Assembly: GCF_008312835.1 (NCBI RefSeq)
Contig: NZ_VSKS01000002.1
Coordinates: forward strand, 434,001 to 498,000
Direction: 5' to 3'
Length of the DNA stretch: 64,000 nt
Source of the DNA: Streptomyces marokkonensis
GTDB taxonomy: Bacteria > Actinomycetota > Actinomycetes > Streptomycetales > Streptomycetaceae
This document shows positions 44,751 to 53,167 of the stretch, piece after piece (positions within the stretch are counted from its first letter, which is position 1; every line of letters starts with the position of its first letter). Position numbers and translations under genes: made by a program. The notes beneath the pieces are model-generated. The model had not been told where the DNA came from. It saw nothing but the letters and a program-made list of their open reading frames with translations, and did not search any database.

Positions 44751-44769
44751 CGGTGTCTCCTTCTCTGTC

Positions 44770-45936
44770 CTACGCTGCCGTCATCAAGCCGAGCAGTCTG
44801 TCGTGGACCTCTGCGACGAGGGGTTCCTGTCGCCAGGGGCGAAGCTCGCGGGCGGCTCCGAAGACGATGTTCATTCCTCCGCCCCCACGGGTGGTCTCCA
44901 GCTCGGTGATGGCTTCAGTGAGGCTGGCCACCCCCGCCTCGACGTCGCGTTGACGGATACGGGCGAGCGTAAGGTTCCCCAGCACGATCGCGCGTGACTT
45001 TCGCCGGTCCCGTAGCTTCTCCGCCGTGTTGGCCAGCAGGGTTTCGGCCCGTCGGTGGTCACCGAGGGAGAGATAGCAGGAACCCGCCAGGCGGCCGAAC
45101 TGTGTGGGGGACACGAGGTCGGCGGCGGCGTCGCCGGCGACCACGTGATCGAGCCGGCGTTCGGCGTTGAAGAGAGCACGTTCGCACGCCGGGGTGGATC
45201 CCAGTATGGCGTGGGCCTCGGCGACGTGCAGGAGTGCCAGCCCGGAGAGGGCGGGACTCGTACGCGCGGCGATTTCGGCTGCTTGTTCCGCGAGTGCGAG
45301 ACCGGCCTGGGCCTGGTGTGCGCCGTACAGAGCGACGTAGCAGGTGCGCAGTAAAGCGTGGGCTTCGAGGGTGGTGTCACGCAGGTGGCGGGCGAGTCCT
45401 GCGCTCTGCTCGTAGTACGTCGTCGCGGTGGCGTGATCGCGGCGCTGGGAGGCGTCCCAGATCAACTGCCCCATGAGGGTGCACGCGTCGGCGTGCAGAG
45501 CGTGCAGCTCCCTTTGAACGCGCCCGCGGGAGGATCCGGCGGCGAGCTGGTCGATGCGGTTGAGCTGCGCTGCCGCCTCAGCGATAAGGCCGGCCGAGGG
45601 CACACGGTCATAACGAGCGGCGCAGTCATCGAAGCGCGTGCGGAGTGTCGCTACGGCGAGCAGATCGATGCGGTCCGGGCGAAGTATCGCGTCATCGAGG
45701 GCGTCCTGCCCTTGCGTGCCCTGCGATGTCCGTGCCGTCAGCAGGTCATTGAGGCCCTCGGCGTCGACACGCAGAAGGCGGGCCAGCCGTGGACGCATCC
45801 AGGGCTGCGGGGCGGTGCGGCCCGATTCCCAGCGGGCGATAGTGGAGCGGTCCACCCGCATGTGCTCGGCCAGGGCCTCTTGGGTGAGACCCACGGTTCG
45901 GCGGCGCGCTGCCAGGCCGTTGCGGTGGTGCGCCAT
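44770..45936 (-). CDS. XRE-family regulator with TPR-like C-terminal domain
   Basis: 388 residues from the ATG at 45936. The helix-turn-helix is at 4-60: NGLAARRRTVGLTQEALAEHMRVDRSTIARWESGRTAPQPWMRPRLARLL. The rest is a helical tetratricopeptide-like array (TTYYEQSAGLARHLRDTTLE, ALLRTCYVALYGAHQAQAG, AGSCYLSLGDHRRAETLL). This build is shared by streptomycete regulators that sense peptides or small signals through the TPR part. It is divergent from the HATPase gene and upstream of the cyclo-ligase. Confidence 0.85.
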   Translation of the reverse strand: MAHHRNGLAARRRTVGLTQEALAEHMRVDRSTIARWESGRTAPQPWMRPRLARLLRVDAEGLNDLLTARTSQGTQGQDALDDAILRPDRIDLLAVATLRTRFDDCAARYDRVPSAGLIAEAAAQLNRIDQLAAGSSRGRVQRELHALHADACTLMGQLIWDASQRRDHATATTYYEQSAGLARHLRDTTLEAHALLRTCYVALYGAHQAQAGLALAEQAAEIAARTSPALSGLALLHVAEAHAILGSTPACERALFNAERRLDHVVAGDAAADLVSPTQFGRLAGSCYLSLGDHRRAETLLANTAEKLRDRRKSRAIVLGNLTLARIRQRDVEAGVASLTEAITELETTRGGGGMNIVFGAARELRPWRQEPLVAEVHDRLLGLMTAA

Positions 45937-46113
45937 GAGACTGCCTCTCGTTTCGCCTGTCCTGACAAGGACTTGCGGCTGCGCGACTCCCCAGGTGAGG
46001 CACAGGAGTGACGCAGGAATGCCGCATCGGTGCGTCCATTGTGCTCTGGGCGTTGTCCGTTGTGGGCGGTTGTGTGGAACTCCGACGCACACCGCCAGGA
46101 AGGTCCGCCCTCC

Positions 46114-46716
46114 ATGACGTTCCGAACACCCGCCCCGAAGTCCTCCTCCGTCCGTGTCCCGCCCGACATCGGCGCCGTGTCGTCCGCTCGTCGCCGGGTT
46201 GTCGCCATCGTTCGTGACTGGGACTTGCCGCTCCTGGAGGACGCGGTCGAGACGCTGGAACTGCTGACCGGCGAAGTGATCGCGAACGCCGTGGTGCACA
46301 CGGGGGAGGGCTGCCAGGTCACGGTGAGCTGGGACGGGCTCCGTGTGCGGCTGGAGGTCGAGGACACGAAGGGTGGCCACCTCCCGGGGTGGGCGCCGGC
46401 CGGCCTGGACGAGGAGAGCGGGCGCGGACTGCAGTTGGTCGACGGCCTTGCCCAGAAGTGGGGCTTTCGGTCGACCACGGACGGAAAGGCGGTCTGGTTC
46501 GAGATCGGCAACTGTCCACTCTCGACTTCGAGCCCGTCGTCCGCCGCATCCGAAAGCGATTCGACGTTCGAGGGCGGAGACGCACAGCGGCTGGTTGCCA
46601 TAGCTGAACCGGGAAGCCGCGTGCTTAGCGGCTCCCGTACGCCGGTCGCCGTCACTTCACCACTTGACCACCTGACTCGGGAGGCGCAAGCGCCGAGTCA
46701 GGTTCCGGCGCCCTGA
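46114..46716 (+). CDS. HATPase (RsbW-like anti-sigma/ATP-binding) protein
   Basis: 200 residues from the ATG at 46114, with AGGAAGG at 46097-46103. The GHKL ATPase core is present: LLTGEVIANAVVHTGEG (N box), LEVEDTKGG, ESGRGLQLVDGLAQKWGF (G2). A disordered Ser-rich tail follows residue 135. Small HATPases paired with XRE regulators are frequent in Streptomyces and are thought to work as serine kinases or regulators in partner switching. It is divergent from the XRE/TPR gene and 94 bp upstream of the small-peptide operon. Confidence 0.85.
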   Translation: MTFRTPAPKSSSVRVPPDIGAVSSARRRVVAIVRDWDLPLLEDAVETLELLTGEVIANAVVHTGEGCQVTVSWDGLRVRLEVEDTKGGHLPGWAPAGLDEESGRGLQLVDGLAQKWGFRSTTDGKAVWFEIGNCPLSTSSPSSAASESDSTFEGGDAQRLVAIAEPGSRVLSGSRTPVAVTSPLDHLTREAQAPSQVPAP

Positions 46717-46810
46717 CCTGCCTTCCACCCCTGGTGGGGGAATCGGGGATGCCACAACCAGGGAGCGGGCGACCTGCTCGCTTCTGCCAACACCGAAGGA
46801 GACACACACC

Positions 46811-46954
46811 ATGTCCGAGCAGAACATCACCACGACCGGTGGTCAGGAGGACCACGGCCTGCTGGTCGCCCGTCGTCGGATCGCCGCCGCCCGTTCGCGG
46901 GCCGAGCAGCCCTCGGACGGCGGTTCCACCGGCCGATCCGACGGCAACGACTGA
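46811..46954 (+). CDS. 47-residue peptide heading the JmjC/AKR/APH operon; candidate RiPP precursor
   Basis: The ATG at 46811 has GAAGGAG at 46795-46801. It starts MSEQNITTTGG, has a basic helix-prone middle (HGLLVARRRIAAARSRAEQ) and a Ser/Gly/Asp tail ending SDGND; it has no Cys and no signal peptide. The stop lies 15 bp before the JmjC gene, which has its own GAGAAGGA, so the two are surely co-transcribed. A tiny hydrophilic peptide directly ahead of a JmjC hydroxylase is the arrangement of a RiPP precursor with its tailoring enzyme, but no known class matches. It could instead be a regulatory or antitoxin-like peptide. Confidence 0.65.
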   Translation: MSEQNITTTGGQEDHGLLVARRRIAAARSRAEQPSDGGSTGRSDGND

Positions 46955-46969
46955 GAAGGACCGTCACCG

Positions 46970-48154
46970 ATGACCACCGACGTATCCGCGGTGGTCGCGC
47001 ACCTGGGCGAGGACTTCCTCGCCCAGGTGTACGGCCGCACCTACCGCCACTTCCCAGTCGAGCCGAACCGCTTCTCCGGCCTGCTCGACTGGGACGACCT
47101 GAACGCCCTGCTCACCCACCACCGGCTCGAACCACCCCGCCTGCGCCTCTCCGCGGGCGGCGAGACCCTGCCGCAGCACTCCTACTCAGTACCGGTCACC
47201 ACCCGGCGCAGCACCGAGTGGCACCGGCTCAAGCCCGCCGAACTCCACCGTCACCTTGCCGAGGGCGCCACCCTCGTCCTGGACGCGGTCGACGAACTGC
47301 ATCCGGCCGTCAGCCACCTCGCCCAGGAGCTGGAACGGCACCTGCGCATCGGCATCCAGGTCAACGCCTACGCCTCCTGGACGCCCGAGGAAGGCTTCGG
47401 AGTCCACTGGGACGACCACGACGTCCTCGTCCTCCAGCTGGACGGCGCCAAGCGATGGCGCATCTACGGCCCCACGAGGCGCGCCCCACTGCACCGCGAC
47501 ACGGACGTCCCCGAACCGCCGCCGAACGAGGCACTCGTCGAACTGGTCCTGCACACAGGGGACATGCTGTACCTGCCACGTGGTTGGTGGCACGCGGTCG
47601 CCGCCTCCGAAGGCGTCCACTCACTCCACCTCACCTGCGGCATACAGACGACGACCGGCGCCGACCTCCTCCAGTGGCTCTCCGAGGACCTGCGCCGCGA
47701 GACGACCGTACGCAGCGATCTGCCACGCTTCGGGACCGAGGAGGAGAAGGCGGACTTCGTGCGGTCCCTCGGCGACCTCGTCATGAAGGAGTTCGAGGAC
47801 GGGACGCTGCTCGACCGCTTCCTCACCATGCGGGACGCCACCGACCGGGCCCGCCTCGTGCCCTCAATGCCCTACGTCGAGGGCGTACCACCCGATCCCG
47901 CTCTCGTCGTACACCTGGTGACCGCTCGTGCCCGGCTCCACAACGACGGAGAGGGCCGCGCGGTGCTGACGGCAGGGGGAGAGGAATGGACCTTCTTCCC
48001 GCAGGCCGCGCCCCTGCTGTCCCTCCTCGTGGACGGAGGCCGTCACCGCCTGGACGCACTCGCCCGCGCGGCCGGACTTCGCGTCGGGCAGGTGGCGCAA
48101 CTCGTGAGCGAACTGGTGGACGGTGAGGTCGCGGCTGTGGGGCGGGCTGGATGA
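46970..48154 (+). CDS. JmjC/cupin 2-oxoglutarate-dependent oxygenase (ROXA/MINA-like)
   Basis: 394 residues from the ATG at 46970. The cupin core has the iron-binding HxD in GVHWDDHDVLVLQLDGAKRWRIYGP and the distal His in DMLYLPRGWWHAVAASEGVHSLHLT. The C-terminal part (about 260-394) has a dimerisation helix and a winged-helix domain (DGGRHRLDALARAAGLRVGQVAQLVSELVDGE), as in ROXA-type ribosomal oxygenases. Such enzymes hydroxylate Arg or His side chains of proteins with Fe(II), O2 and 2-oxoglutarate. The peptide encoded just upstream is an obvious candidate substrate. It overlaps the next gene by 4 bp. Confidence 0.9.
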   Translation: MTTDVSAVVAHLGEDFLAQVYGRTYRHFPVEPNRFSGLLDWDDLNALLTHHRLEPPRLRLSAGGETLPQHSYSVPVTTRRSTEWHRLKPAELHRHLAEGATLVLDAVDELHPAVSHLAQELERHLRIGIQVNAYASWTPEEGFGVHWDDHDVLVLQLDGAKRWRIYGPTRRAPLHRDTDVPEPPPNEALVELVLHTGDMLYLPRGWWHAVAASEGVHSLHLTCGIQTTTGADLLQWLSEDLRRETTVRSDLPRFGTEEEKADFVRSLGDLVMKEFEDGTLLDRFLTMRDATDRARLVPSMPYVEGVPPDPALVVHLVTARARLHNDGEGRAVLTAGGEEWTFFPQAAPLLSLLVDGGRHRLDALARAAGLRVGQVAQLVSELVDGEVAAVGRAG

Positions 48155-49047
48155 GCGCACAGCTGGCGGCCGGGACCTACCGATGTGGTGACGTGTCACA
48201 TTCGGTGGCCGCGGCCGTGGGTGCCGGGGTGACATGGGTCGACACGGCGCCCAATTACGCGTCCGGTACGGCGGAGACCTCGTTGCGGCCGGTCTTCGAC
48301 GCGTGTCCTCACGTACGGGTCTCGACCAAGGTCGGCTTCGTTCCCGACTCCGACTGGCATGCCGTGCGGGCCGCCGGGGTGTTGCCGTACGACCACGATC
48401 GAGGCCACTGCCTGACGCGTCCCTACATCGCCTGGCAGCTGGCCCGCAGTCGCGCCCGCCTCGGCCGCGTCCCGGACCTGGTGTTCGTCCACAATCCGGA
48501 ACACGGCCGGCCGGACCGGGTCGGGCTGTTGCGGACGCTGACCGAGGCATTCGAGGAACTGGAGAGCGCGGCGGACGCCGGCGACATCGGCGGCTACGGC
48601 GTCGCCACCTGGACGGGCCTGTCGAGCGGCATGTTCACCGTCCTGGAACTGACGGAGCTCGCGGAAACCGTGGGCGGGCCACACCACCATTTCCGAGCTG
48701 TTCAGCTTCCGGTCTCGCTCATTCGACTGGCCGTGGTGGCGGACGGGCTCAACGGGTGCGGAGCACTGGCCGAGGCACGGGAAGCGGGGCTCGACGTCTT
48801 TGCAGCGGCTCCGCTCGGAGGCGGTGAACTGCTCGGCGCGATGACGGAAGAGTTGGTGCGCAGCATCGATTGCGCGGCCTCCCCGGCGCAGGCCGCTCTC
48901 TTGGTCGCTCTGTCGGCTCCGGGGGTGTCACGTGTCCTGCTGTCGGCGAGCACACCGGCACACTGGGCCGATGCCCGTCGTGCTGCGGCCCGCGAGCCCT
49001 TGTCGCCTGATCGTCTGAGGAAGGTCATCGATGTCCTCGGAACCTGA
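48151..49047 (+). CDS. aldo/keto reductase
   Basis: 298 residues. The ATG at 48151 overlaps the JmjC stop (ATGA). The AKR barrel has the catalytic tetrad in order: Asp and Tyr in VDTAPNYASGTAETSL, Lys in VSTKVGF, His in LVFVHNPEH. SALL-type tail features (AAPLGGGELL, QAALLVALSAPGVSRVLLSAST) also fit. It would reduce carbonyls or oxidise alcohols with NADPH. In this operon it may act on the product of the JmjC enzyme. It overlaps the kinase-like gene by 17 bp. Confidence 0.9.
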   Translation: MSAQLAAGTYRCGDVSHSVAAAVGAGVTWVDTAPNYASGTAETSLRPVFDACPHVRVSTKVGFVPDSDWHAVRAAGVLPYDHDRGHCLTRPYIAWQLARSRARLGRVPDLVFVHNPEHGRPDRVGLLRTLTEAFEELESAADAGDIGGYGVATWTGLSSGMFTVLELTELAETVGGPHHHFRAVQLPVSLIRLAVVADGLNGCGALAEAREAGLDVFAAAPLGGGELLGAMTEELVRSIDCAASPAQAALLVALSAPGVSRVLLSASTPAHWADARRAAAREPLSPDRLRKVIDVLGT

Positions 49048-49921
49048 CGACCCCGAGGTCACCGCGCGTATGCGGAGTGCCCATACCACGGCGTGCGGCT
49101 TCCTCGGGGCGGCCCCTGACGCTCGACCGTCCGGCGGAGAGGCGCAGGAAGCGTGGGGATGGAGGGGGCGCACGCTCGGCCGACCGGTCACCGGCCCTTA
49201 CGGGCCGGGATGGCTGCGTGTCGTCCACAGCCCTTTGGACAAGGCGAGCGGCAAGTTGTGGACGGGCCCGGAAGACGCCGAACGGCTGGTGCCCCGGCAG
49301 GTGCCACGCCCTGGCCTACGTCTCGTGCGGCAGTGGACAGAGGCAGGAAACGCGTACAAGGCGGAGCTGTACGACCGCGTCGGCGAAACCGTCTCGCCCA
49401 CCCCCGCGCTCGTCACCGCCGGACCTCCCCTGACGACAGCCTGGTGGAACGACCTGCGCAGGGCCCTCGTCCGTCTCTCGGCGGTCCCCACCGACCGTAC
49501 GGCAGTACGCCAGGCATACCTGGACCACGCCATGCCGAAGTACCTCGCCTTCCTCGACGGGCCCGTCCCTACGACGCCTCCCGCATGGTCCACCGCGCAC
49601 GGCGATCTGCACTGGGCCAACCTGGTCGGCCATGAGCTCGGCATCCTGGACTGGGAGGGCTGGGGCACTGCCCCGGCCGCCTACGACGCCGCCCTGCTGC
49701 ACGCCTACAGCCTCGGGGTCCCGGAGACGGCAGAGCGCCTCCGCTACGAGCTTTGCGCCATTCTCGACAGCCAGGAGGGGCGCTTCGCGGAGCTGGTGGT
49801 CATCACCGAACTCCTGCAGAGCGCCGAACGCGGAGACAACGTGGAACTCGTTCCCGCTCTGCGGCGACGTGCGAGAGAGGTCTGGCTTCGGATGATGGCT
49901 GACGGCGTGGCCGGTCACTGA
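49031..49921 (+). CDS. aminoglycoside-phosphotransferase-like kinase
   Basis: 296 residues from the ATG at 49031, inside the AKR 3' end. The kinase-like fold shows the Brenner motif STAHGDLHWANLV (catalytic Asp) and the metal-binding LGILDWEGWGTAPAAYDAALL. The N-terminal lobe is divergent (RVVHSPLDKASGKLWTG). APH-fold enzymes phosphorylate small molecules or peptides, or can serve as resistance kinases. As the last gene of the peptide operon it may phosphorylate the product or provide self-protection. Confidence 0.85.
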   Translation: MSSEPDDPEVTARMRSAHTTACGFLGAAPDARPSGGEAQEAWGWRGRTLGRPVTGPYGPGWLRVVHSPLDKASGKLWTGPEDAERLVPRQVPRPGLRLVRQWTEAGNAYKAELYDRVGETVSPTPALVTAGPPLTTAWWNDLRRALVRLSAVPTDRTAVRQAYLDHAMPKYLAFLDGPVPTTPPAWSTAHGDLHWANLVGHELGILDWEGWGTAPAAYDAALLHAYSLGVPETAERLRYELCAILDSQEGRFAELVVITELLQSAERGDNVELVPALRRRAREVWLRMMADGVAGH

Positions 49922-49941
49922 CGAGACCACTGGAGAACAAC

Positions 49942-49986
49942 GAGAGAGGGCGGGAGCCAATGAGACTGACCCCCGCCCTTCTCTGT
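49942..49986 (+). terminator. hairpin terminator after the peptide operon
   Basis: GAGAGGGCGGG (49944-49954) pairs with CCCGCCCTTCTC (about 49973-49984) with one bulged base. It lies 20 bp past the kinase-like gene stop. Confidence 0.8.
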
Positions 49987-50177
49987 CGGCATCCGCCCTG
50001 GTCACACCTCAATGTTGAAGCGTGCTAGGTGGGTGCCCCGGCAAAATTGGAACCTGTGCACACGGCTCCGGAGGGGGCTTGCACCAGCTGCAATCTAGCT
50101 GGTCAACGCCGCGTGGCCGCTCGTGAGGGAGGTATCTGTCCACGAATAGGCCACGAGCCGGCGGCGCCCGCCCTAGA

Positions 50178-50831
50178 GTGATCAACGTGACTGACGAGCA
50201 AGTGAGCGTTACCCAAAGCTACGTGGTGCGCACAGAGGTCATCCGCTGGGCCATCGACACGCTGAGTAACCAGCGGATTCATCCATTCTTCCTTGCGTAT
50301 CTCCACCTTCACAGTCTGACCCCCGACGAGACCAACCCGACACCCGTTTCACCCATATGGGGCGATCTCGGTAATTACTTGGTGATGCCCGGTGGTCCAC
50401 CGAACAAACCCTTCTATCGTCCATTTTTTAACGACGTCAGGAAGCCTGAGCGATATTGGCTGAATGCGAACCTTGCTGGAAGTTGGGCTCCCAGCTCTCT
50501 TCGGCAGGTACCCAAAAAGGTAGTGGACGTAGTAGACGACGGACTCTTTCTCCTCAAAGAAAACAGTGCCGAATTGGCGCTCCAGTATCTGCTCTACGAT
50601 GAACCGGTGCCAGCTCTAGCCTTGAGCACTTTCATGCTTCGAAATTACGCATTCAGTTCTGACGAAGGCACACCTTCCGAAGCGCGCATTCACGCACTTT
50701 TCCTAGAAGAGTTCAACTTCCGTCTGGCGGAGGACGGCCGACCGCTGGGTGATGCCGAAGTAATCTTCAGCTACGAACAACAACAACTGCCAACGGCAGA
50801 AATTTGCCGCCCCTATCAGCAGAACACCTAG
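50178..50831 (+). CDS. uncharacterised protein of the McrBC island (217 aa)
   Basis: The GTG at 50178 (or the nearby GTG at 50187) gives a 217-residue soluble protein with no family I can name. It contains an aromatic N-terminal helical part (EVIRWAIDTLSNQRIHPFFLAYLHLHSL), PFYRPFFNDVRKPERYW and a leucine-rich middle (LFLLKENSAELALQYLL). Base composition is clearly less GC-rich than the flanks, shared with mcrB, mcrC and the methyltransferase. Only 15 bp separate it from mcrB, so it is probably a component of the same defence operon. Confidence 0.8.
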   Translation: MINVTDEQVSVTQSYVVRTEVIRWAIDTLSNQRIHPFFLAYLHLHSLTPDETNPTPVSPIWGDLGNYLVMPGGPPNKPFYRPFFNDVRKPERYWLNANLAGSWAPSSLRQVPKKVVDVVDDGLFLLKENSAELALQYLLYDEPVPALALSTFMLRNYAFSSDEGTPSEARIHALFLEEFNFRLAEDGRPLGDAEVIFSYEQQQLPTAEICRPYQQNT

Positions 50832-50846
50832 AAAGCGGATCAACCA

Positions 50847-51845
50847 TTGGCTGTCAAAATGACGTCTGCACCAGTACGGCTTCTGACTGCAGATGAACTT
50901 GGAATCGGTGTAGCCGCGGCAACAGCCGAGCACGCATCCAACCGTCCCGATGAGCCGACGATGGAGTCGTCTGATCCCGTTGTCGTACAAGCTAGGTGGC
51001 TACTTGAAAGATTCGGCGGGATTATTTACACCGGTCCACCTGGGACGGGTAAAACATGGACCGTCAATAAGATTGCCAATGCGCTGACTAGTGGCGATAA
51101 GTCCAGAGTTAGGTACGTTCAGTTTCATCCCTCGTATCAGTATGAAGATTTCATGCAGGGCTTTAGACCTGTTGAAGATGGCAGCTTCGTCCTTCGCAAC
51201 GGTCACTTCATGGAGATGTGCGAGAAGGCTAGGGCAGCGGAAAATGAAGGCCGTGACTGTGTACTAGTGATTGACGAACTGAGTCGTGGCGATGCTGGCA
51301 GAGTCTTTGGTGAGGCACTGACTTATCTCGAGAAGAGCAAGCGCGGCCTTCCCTTTAAGTTGGCATCCGGCGCAGAAGCTACTGTGCCGGCCAATCTAGT
51401 CATCCTTGCCACGATGAACCCATTGGATCGTGGGGTTGACGAAATCGACTCGGCATTTGGTCGGAGATTCGCTCAAGTTTCGATGGAGCCGAGCCGAAGT
51501 GCATTGCTCAGCTTCATGGAGATCAATCAGCTTGCCGAGCCCTTGGCGCAAGGGTTGCTGAGGTTTTTCGACTTCGTCAACAAACGAGCGCAGACCAATC
51601 CGCACGCTGCCGTTGGACACGTTTTCTTCAGCGATGTGAGCGATGAGGAGTCCTTGCGCGCCGTTTGGGATTACCAGCTACGCTTTCAGCTTGAGAGGGC
51701 CTTCAGACTTGACTCTCAGGGATATGAGGAAGTGCAGAGTCGGTGGCAGGCTATCTTCCCTCCCACTCAAATTGATGCGCCCGAAGAGGCCGGGGTGGGA
51801 TCTTCCGTGCTCGGTGAAGAAGAGCCACAGCCGGAACCTCAGTGA
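50847..51845 (+). CDS. mcrB: McrB-like AAA+ GTPase/ATPase of a modification-dependent restriction system
   Basis: 332 residues from the TTG at 50847; the ATG at 50859 is an alternative start. Walker A is GPPGTGKTW (63-71), followed by QFHPSYQYEDFMQGFRP, Walker B CVLVIDELSRGDAGRVFGEAL and the sensor LATMNPLDRGVDEIDSAFGRRF. These are the McrB-type AAA+ features. The protein lacks the N-terminal DNA-recognition domain of E. coli McrB; recognition could come from the 217-residue protein upstream. It drives DNA translocation for cleavage by McrC. It overlaps mcrC by 4 bp. Confidence 0.9.
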   Translation: MAVKMTSAPVRLLTADELGIGVAAATAEHASNRPDEPTMESSDPVVVQARWLLERFGGIIYTGPPGTGKTWTVNKIANALTSGDKSRVRYVQFHPSYQYEDFMQGFRPVEDGSFVLRNGHFMEMCEKARAAENEGRDCVLVIDELSRGDAGRVFGEALTYLEKSKRGLPFKLASGAEATVPANLVILATMNPLDRGVDEIDSAFGRRFAQVSMEPSRSALLSFMEINQLAEPLAQGLLRFFDFVNKRAQTNPHAAVGHVFFSDVSDEESLRAVWDYQLRFQLERAFRLDSQGYEEVQSRWQAIFPPTQIDAPEEAGVGSSVLGEEEPQPEPQ

Positions 51846-53167
51846 TGTCTGACAAAGAGCCCCGTGTGATCCCATGCGTCGAACAAGGCCAGATCGACAT
51901 TGCGCTTCGCGAACTGCTGGATGAATCTGGCGTTCTGCTTCTTAATCCGGACATCAGCAAAAAGGACTTCCTGACTGTAGCTTTCCGGGGTGGGAAGCTA
52001 CGTCTGCAAGCGCGCGGATACATCGGGCTGATTCCATTGAATGAGCGACTGGCAATTTTTGTCGAGCCCCGTGTGCCGGTAACAAACCTGACGCGTATGG
52101 CAGAGATATCCGGCTCTGACCGTCTTCCGCTGGCAGTGATCCGCAGTTATGAGACGGGAGCAGCGAAAGAAGAATTCCTCACTGACCTCTACACTTCCGC
52201 TCTCGTCCATCATGTTGAGGCAGTCATCGAGGGAGGGCTCCTTCGCGATTATCATCGCGTTGATGATAGCTCATCCTTTCCCACCGGTCGTGTAATGATG
52301 AGCCAGACAGCGCGTCTGCGGGCGCAGAATGTTCAGCACAAGGTATGGTTCAGTCACTTCGAGAGGACCGTCGATAATGCCGCTAACCGATGCCTTAAGT
52401 ATGCCCTCTGGAAGCTTACACAGCATGGCTTTTTGACGGCCGGATCTAAGCGGCGCATACGGCAACAGTTGAATGGACTCTACGCAAAATTTGACGGAGT
52501 TTCCCTCGACCACTCTCTTCGTTTCCTAAATGACGAAGTAGTGACTGGACGCCGTGAACTGCCGTCCCATCGAGCCTACTACCGCGATGCATTGAACGTA
52601 GCTCGGGCTGCTCTGATGCAGCGAAAGATATTCCTCGAACATGCCCAATCGGGTGTCAAGCTGCCATCCATTGTGATGGACATGAATGACCTTTTTGAAA
52701 GGTATGTCCGTAGAGTTCTTGAGGTGCACGCGGCAAGCGCCGGATGGGGCGAAGTTGTAGCCGATGGGAACACCGGGGCTAAACGTTCCCTGTTTGCTCA
52801 TCATCGTACAGTTGGAGATCACCTACAGCGGCTGCCAATTGGTAATCCCTTCGCGACTCCGGATATCGTAATTCTTCGCGAGGATAACGAGTCCGTTGCT
52901 TGCGTTCTGGATGTGAAGAATAAGCTCGTGAAACAGCGCTCTGACCGCGATGGTGAGGACCAAGTCATTGCGTATGCGCTACGGTACGGCGCCGATCGGG
53001 TCGTGCTAGTCCATCCAGCCCAAGAAAAGCAGACCTCAGGGATGTTCAAAGTTGGTGACGTTGGCGAGGTTAGCCTTTTCCAATACCGGATGAACCTGGC
53101 TGCAGCTCACCCTGAATCCGAAGAGGAGAGATTCGGCAACGCCGTAGCAGACCTAATCAATTCCTAG
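51842..53167 (+). CDS. mcrC: McrC-like nuclease subunit
   Basis: 441 residues. The ATG at 51842 overlaps the mcrB stop (ATGA). The N-terminal domain (about 1-170) contacts the AAA ring. The C-terminal PD-(D/E)xK nuclease has FATPDIVILREDNESVACVLDVKNK (D...D-x-K) and EDQVIAYALRYGADRVVLVHP. With McrB it cuts DNA carrying foreign modification. Its stop codon overlaps that of the convergent methyltransferase at the shared CTAG. Confidence 0.92.
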   Translation: MMSDKEPRVIPCVEQGQIDIALRELLDESGVLLLNPDISKKDFLTVAFRGGKLRLQARGYIGLIPLNERLAIFVEPRVPVTNLTRMAEISGSDRLPLAVIRSYETGAAKEEFLTDLYTSALVHHVEAVIEGGLLRDYHRVDDSSSFPTGRVMMSQTARLRAQNVQHKVWFSHFERTVDNAANRCLKYALWKLTQHGFLTAGSKRRIRQQLNGLYAKFDGVSLDHSLRFLNDEVVTGRRELPSHRAYYRDALNVARAALMQRKIFLEHAQSGVKLPSIVMDMNDLFERYVRRVLEVHAASAGWGEVVADGNTGAKRSLFAHHRTVGDHLQRLPIGNPFATPDIVILREDNESVACVLDVKNKLVKQRSDRDGEDQVIAYALRYGADRVVLVHPAQEKQTSGMFKVGDVGEVSLFQYRMNLAAAHPESEEERFGNAVADLINS

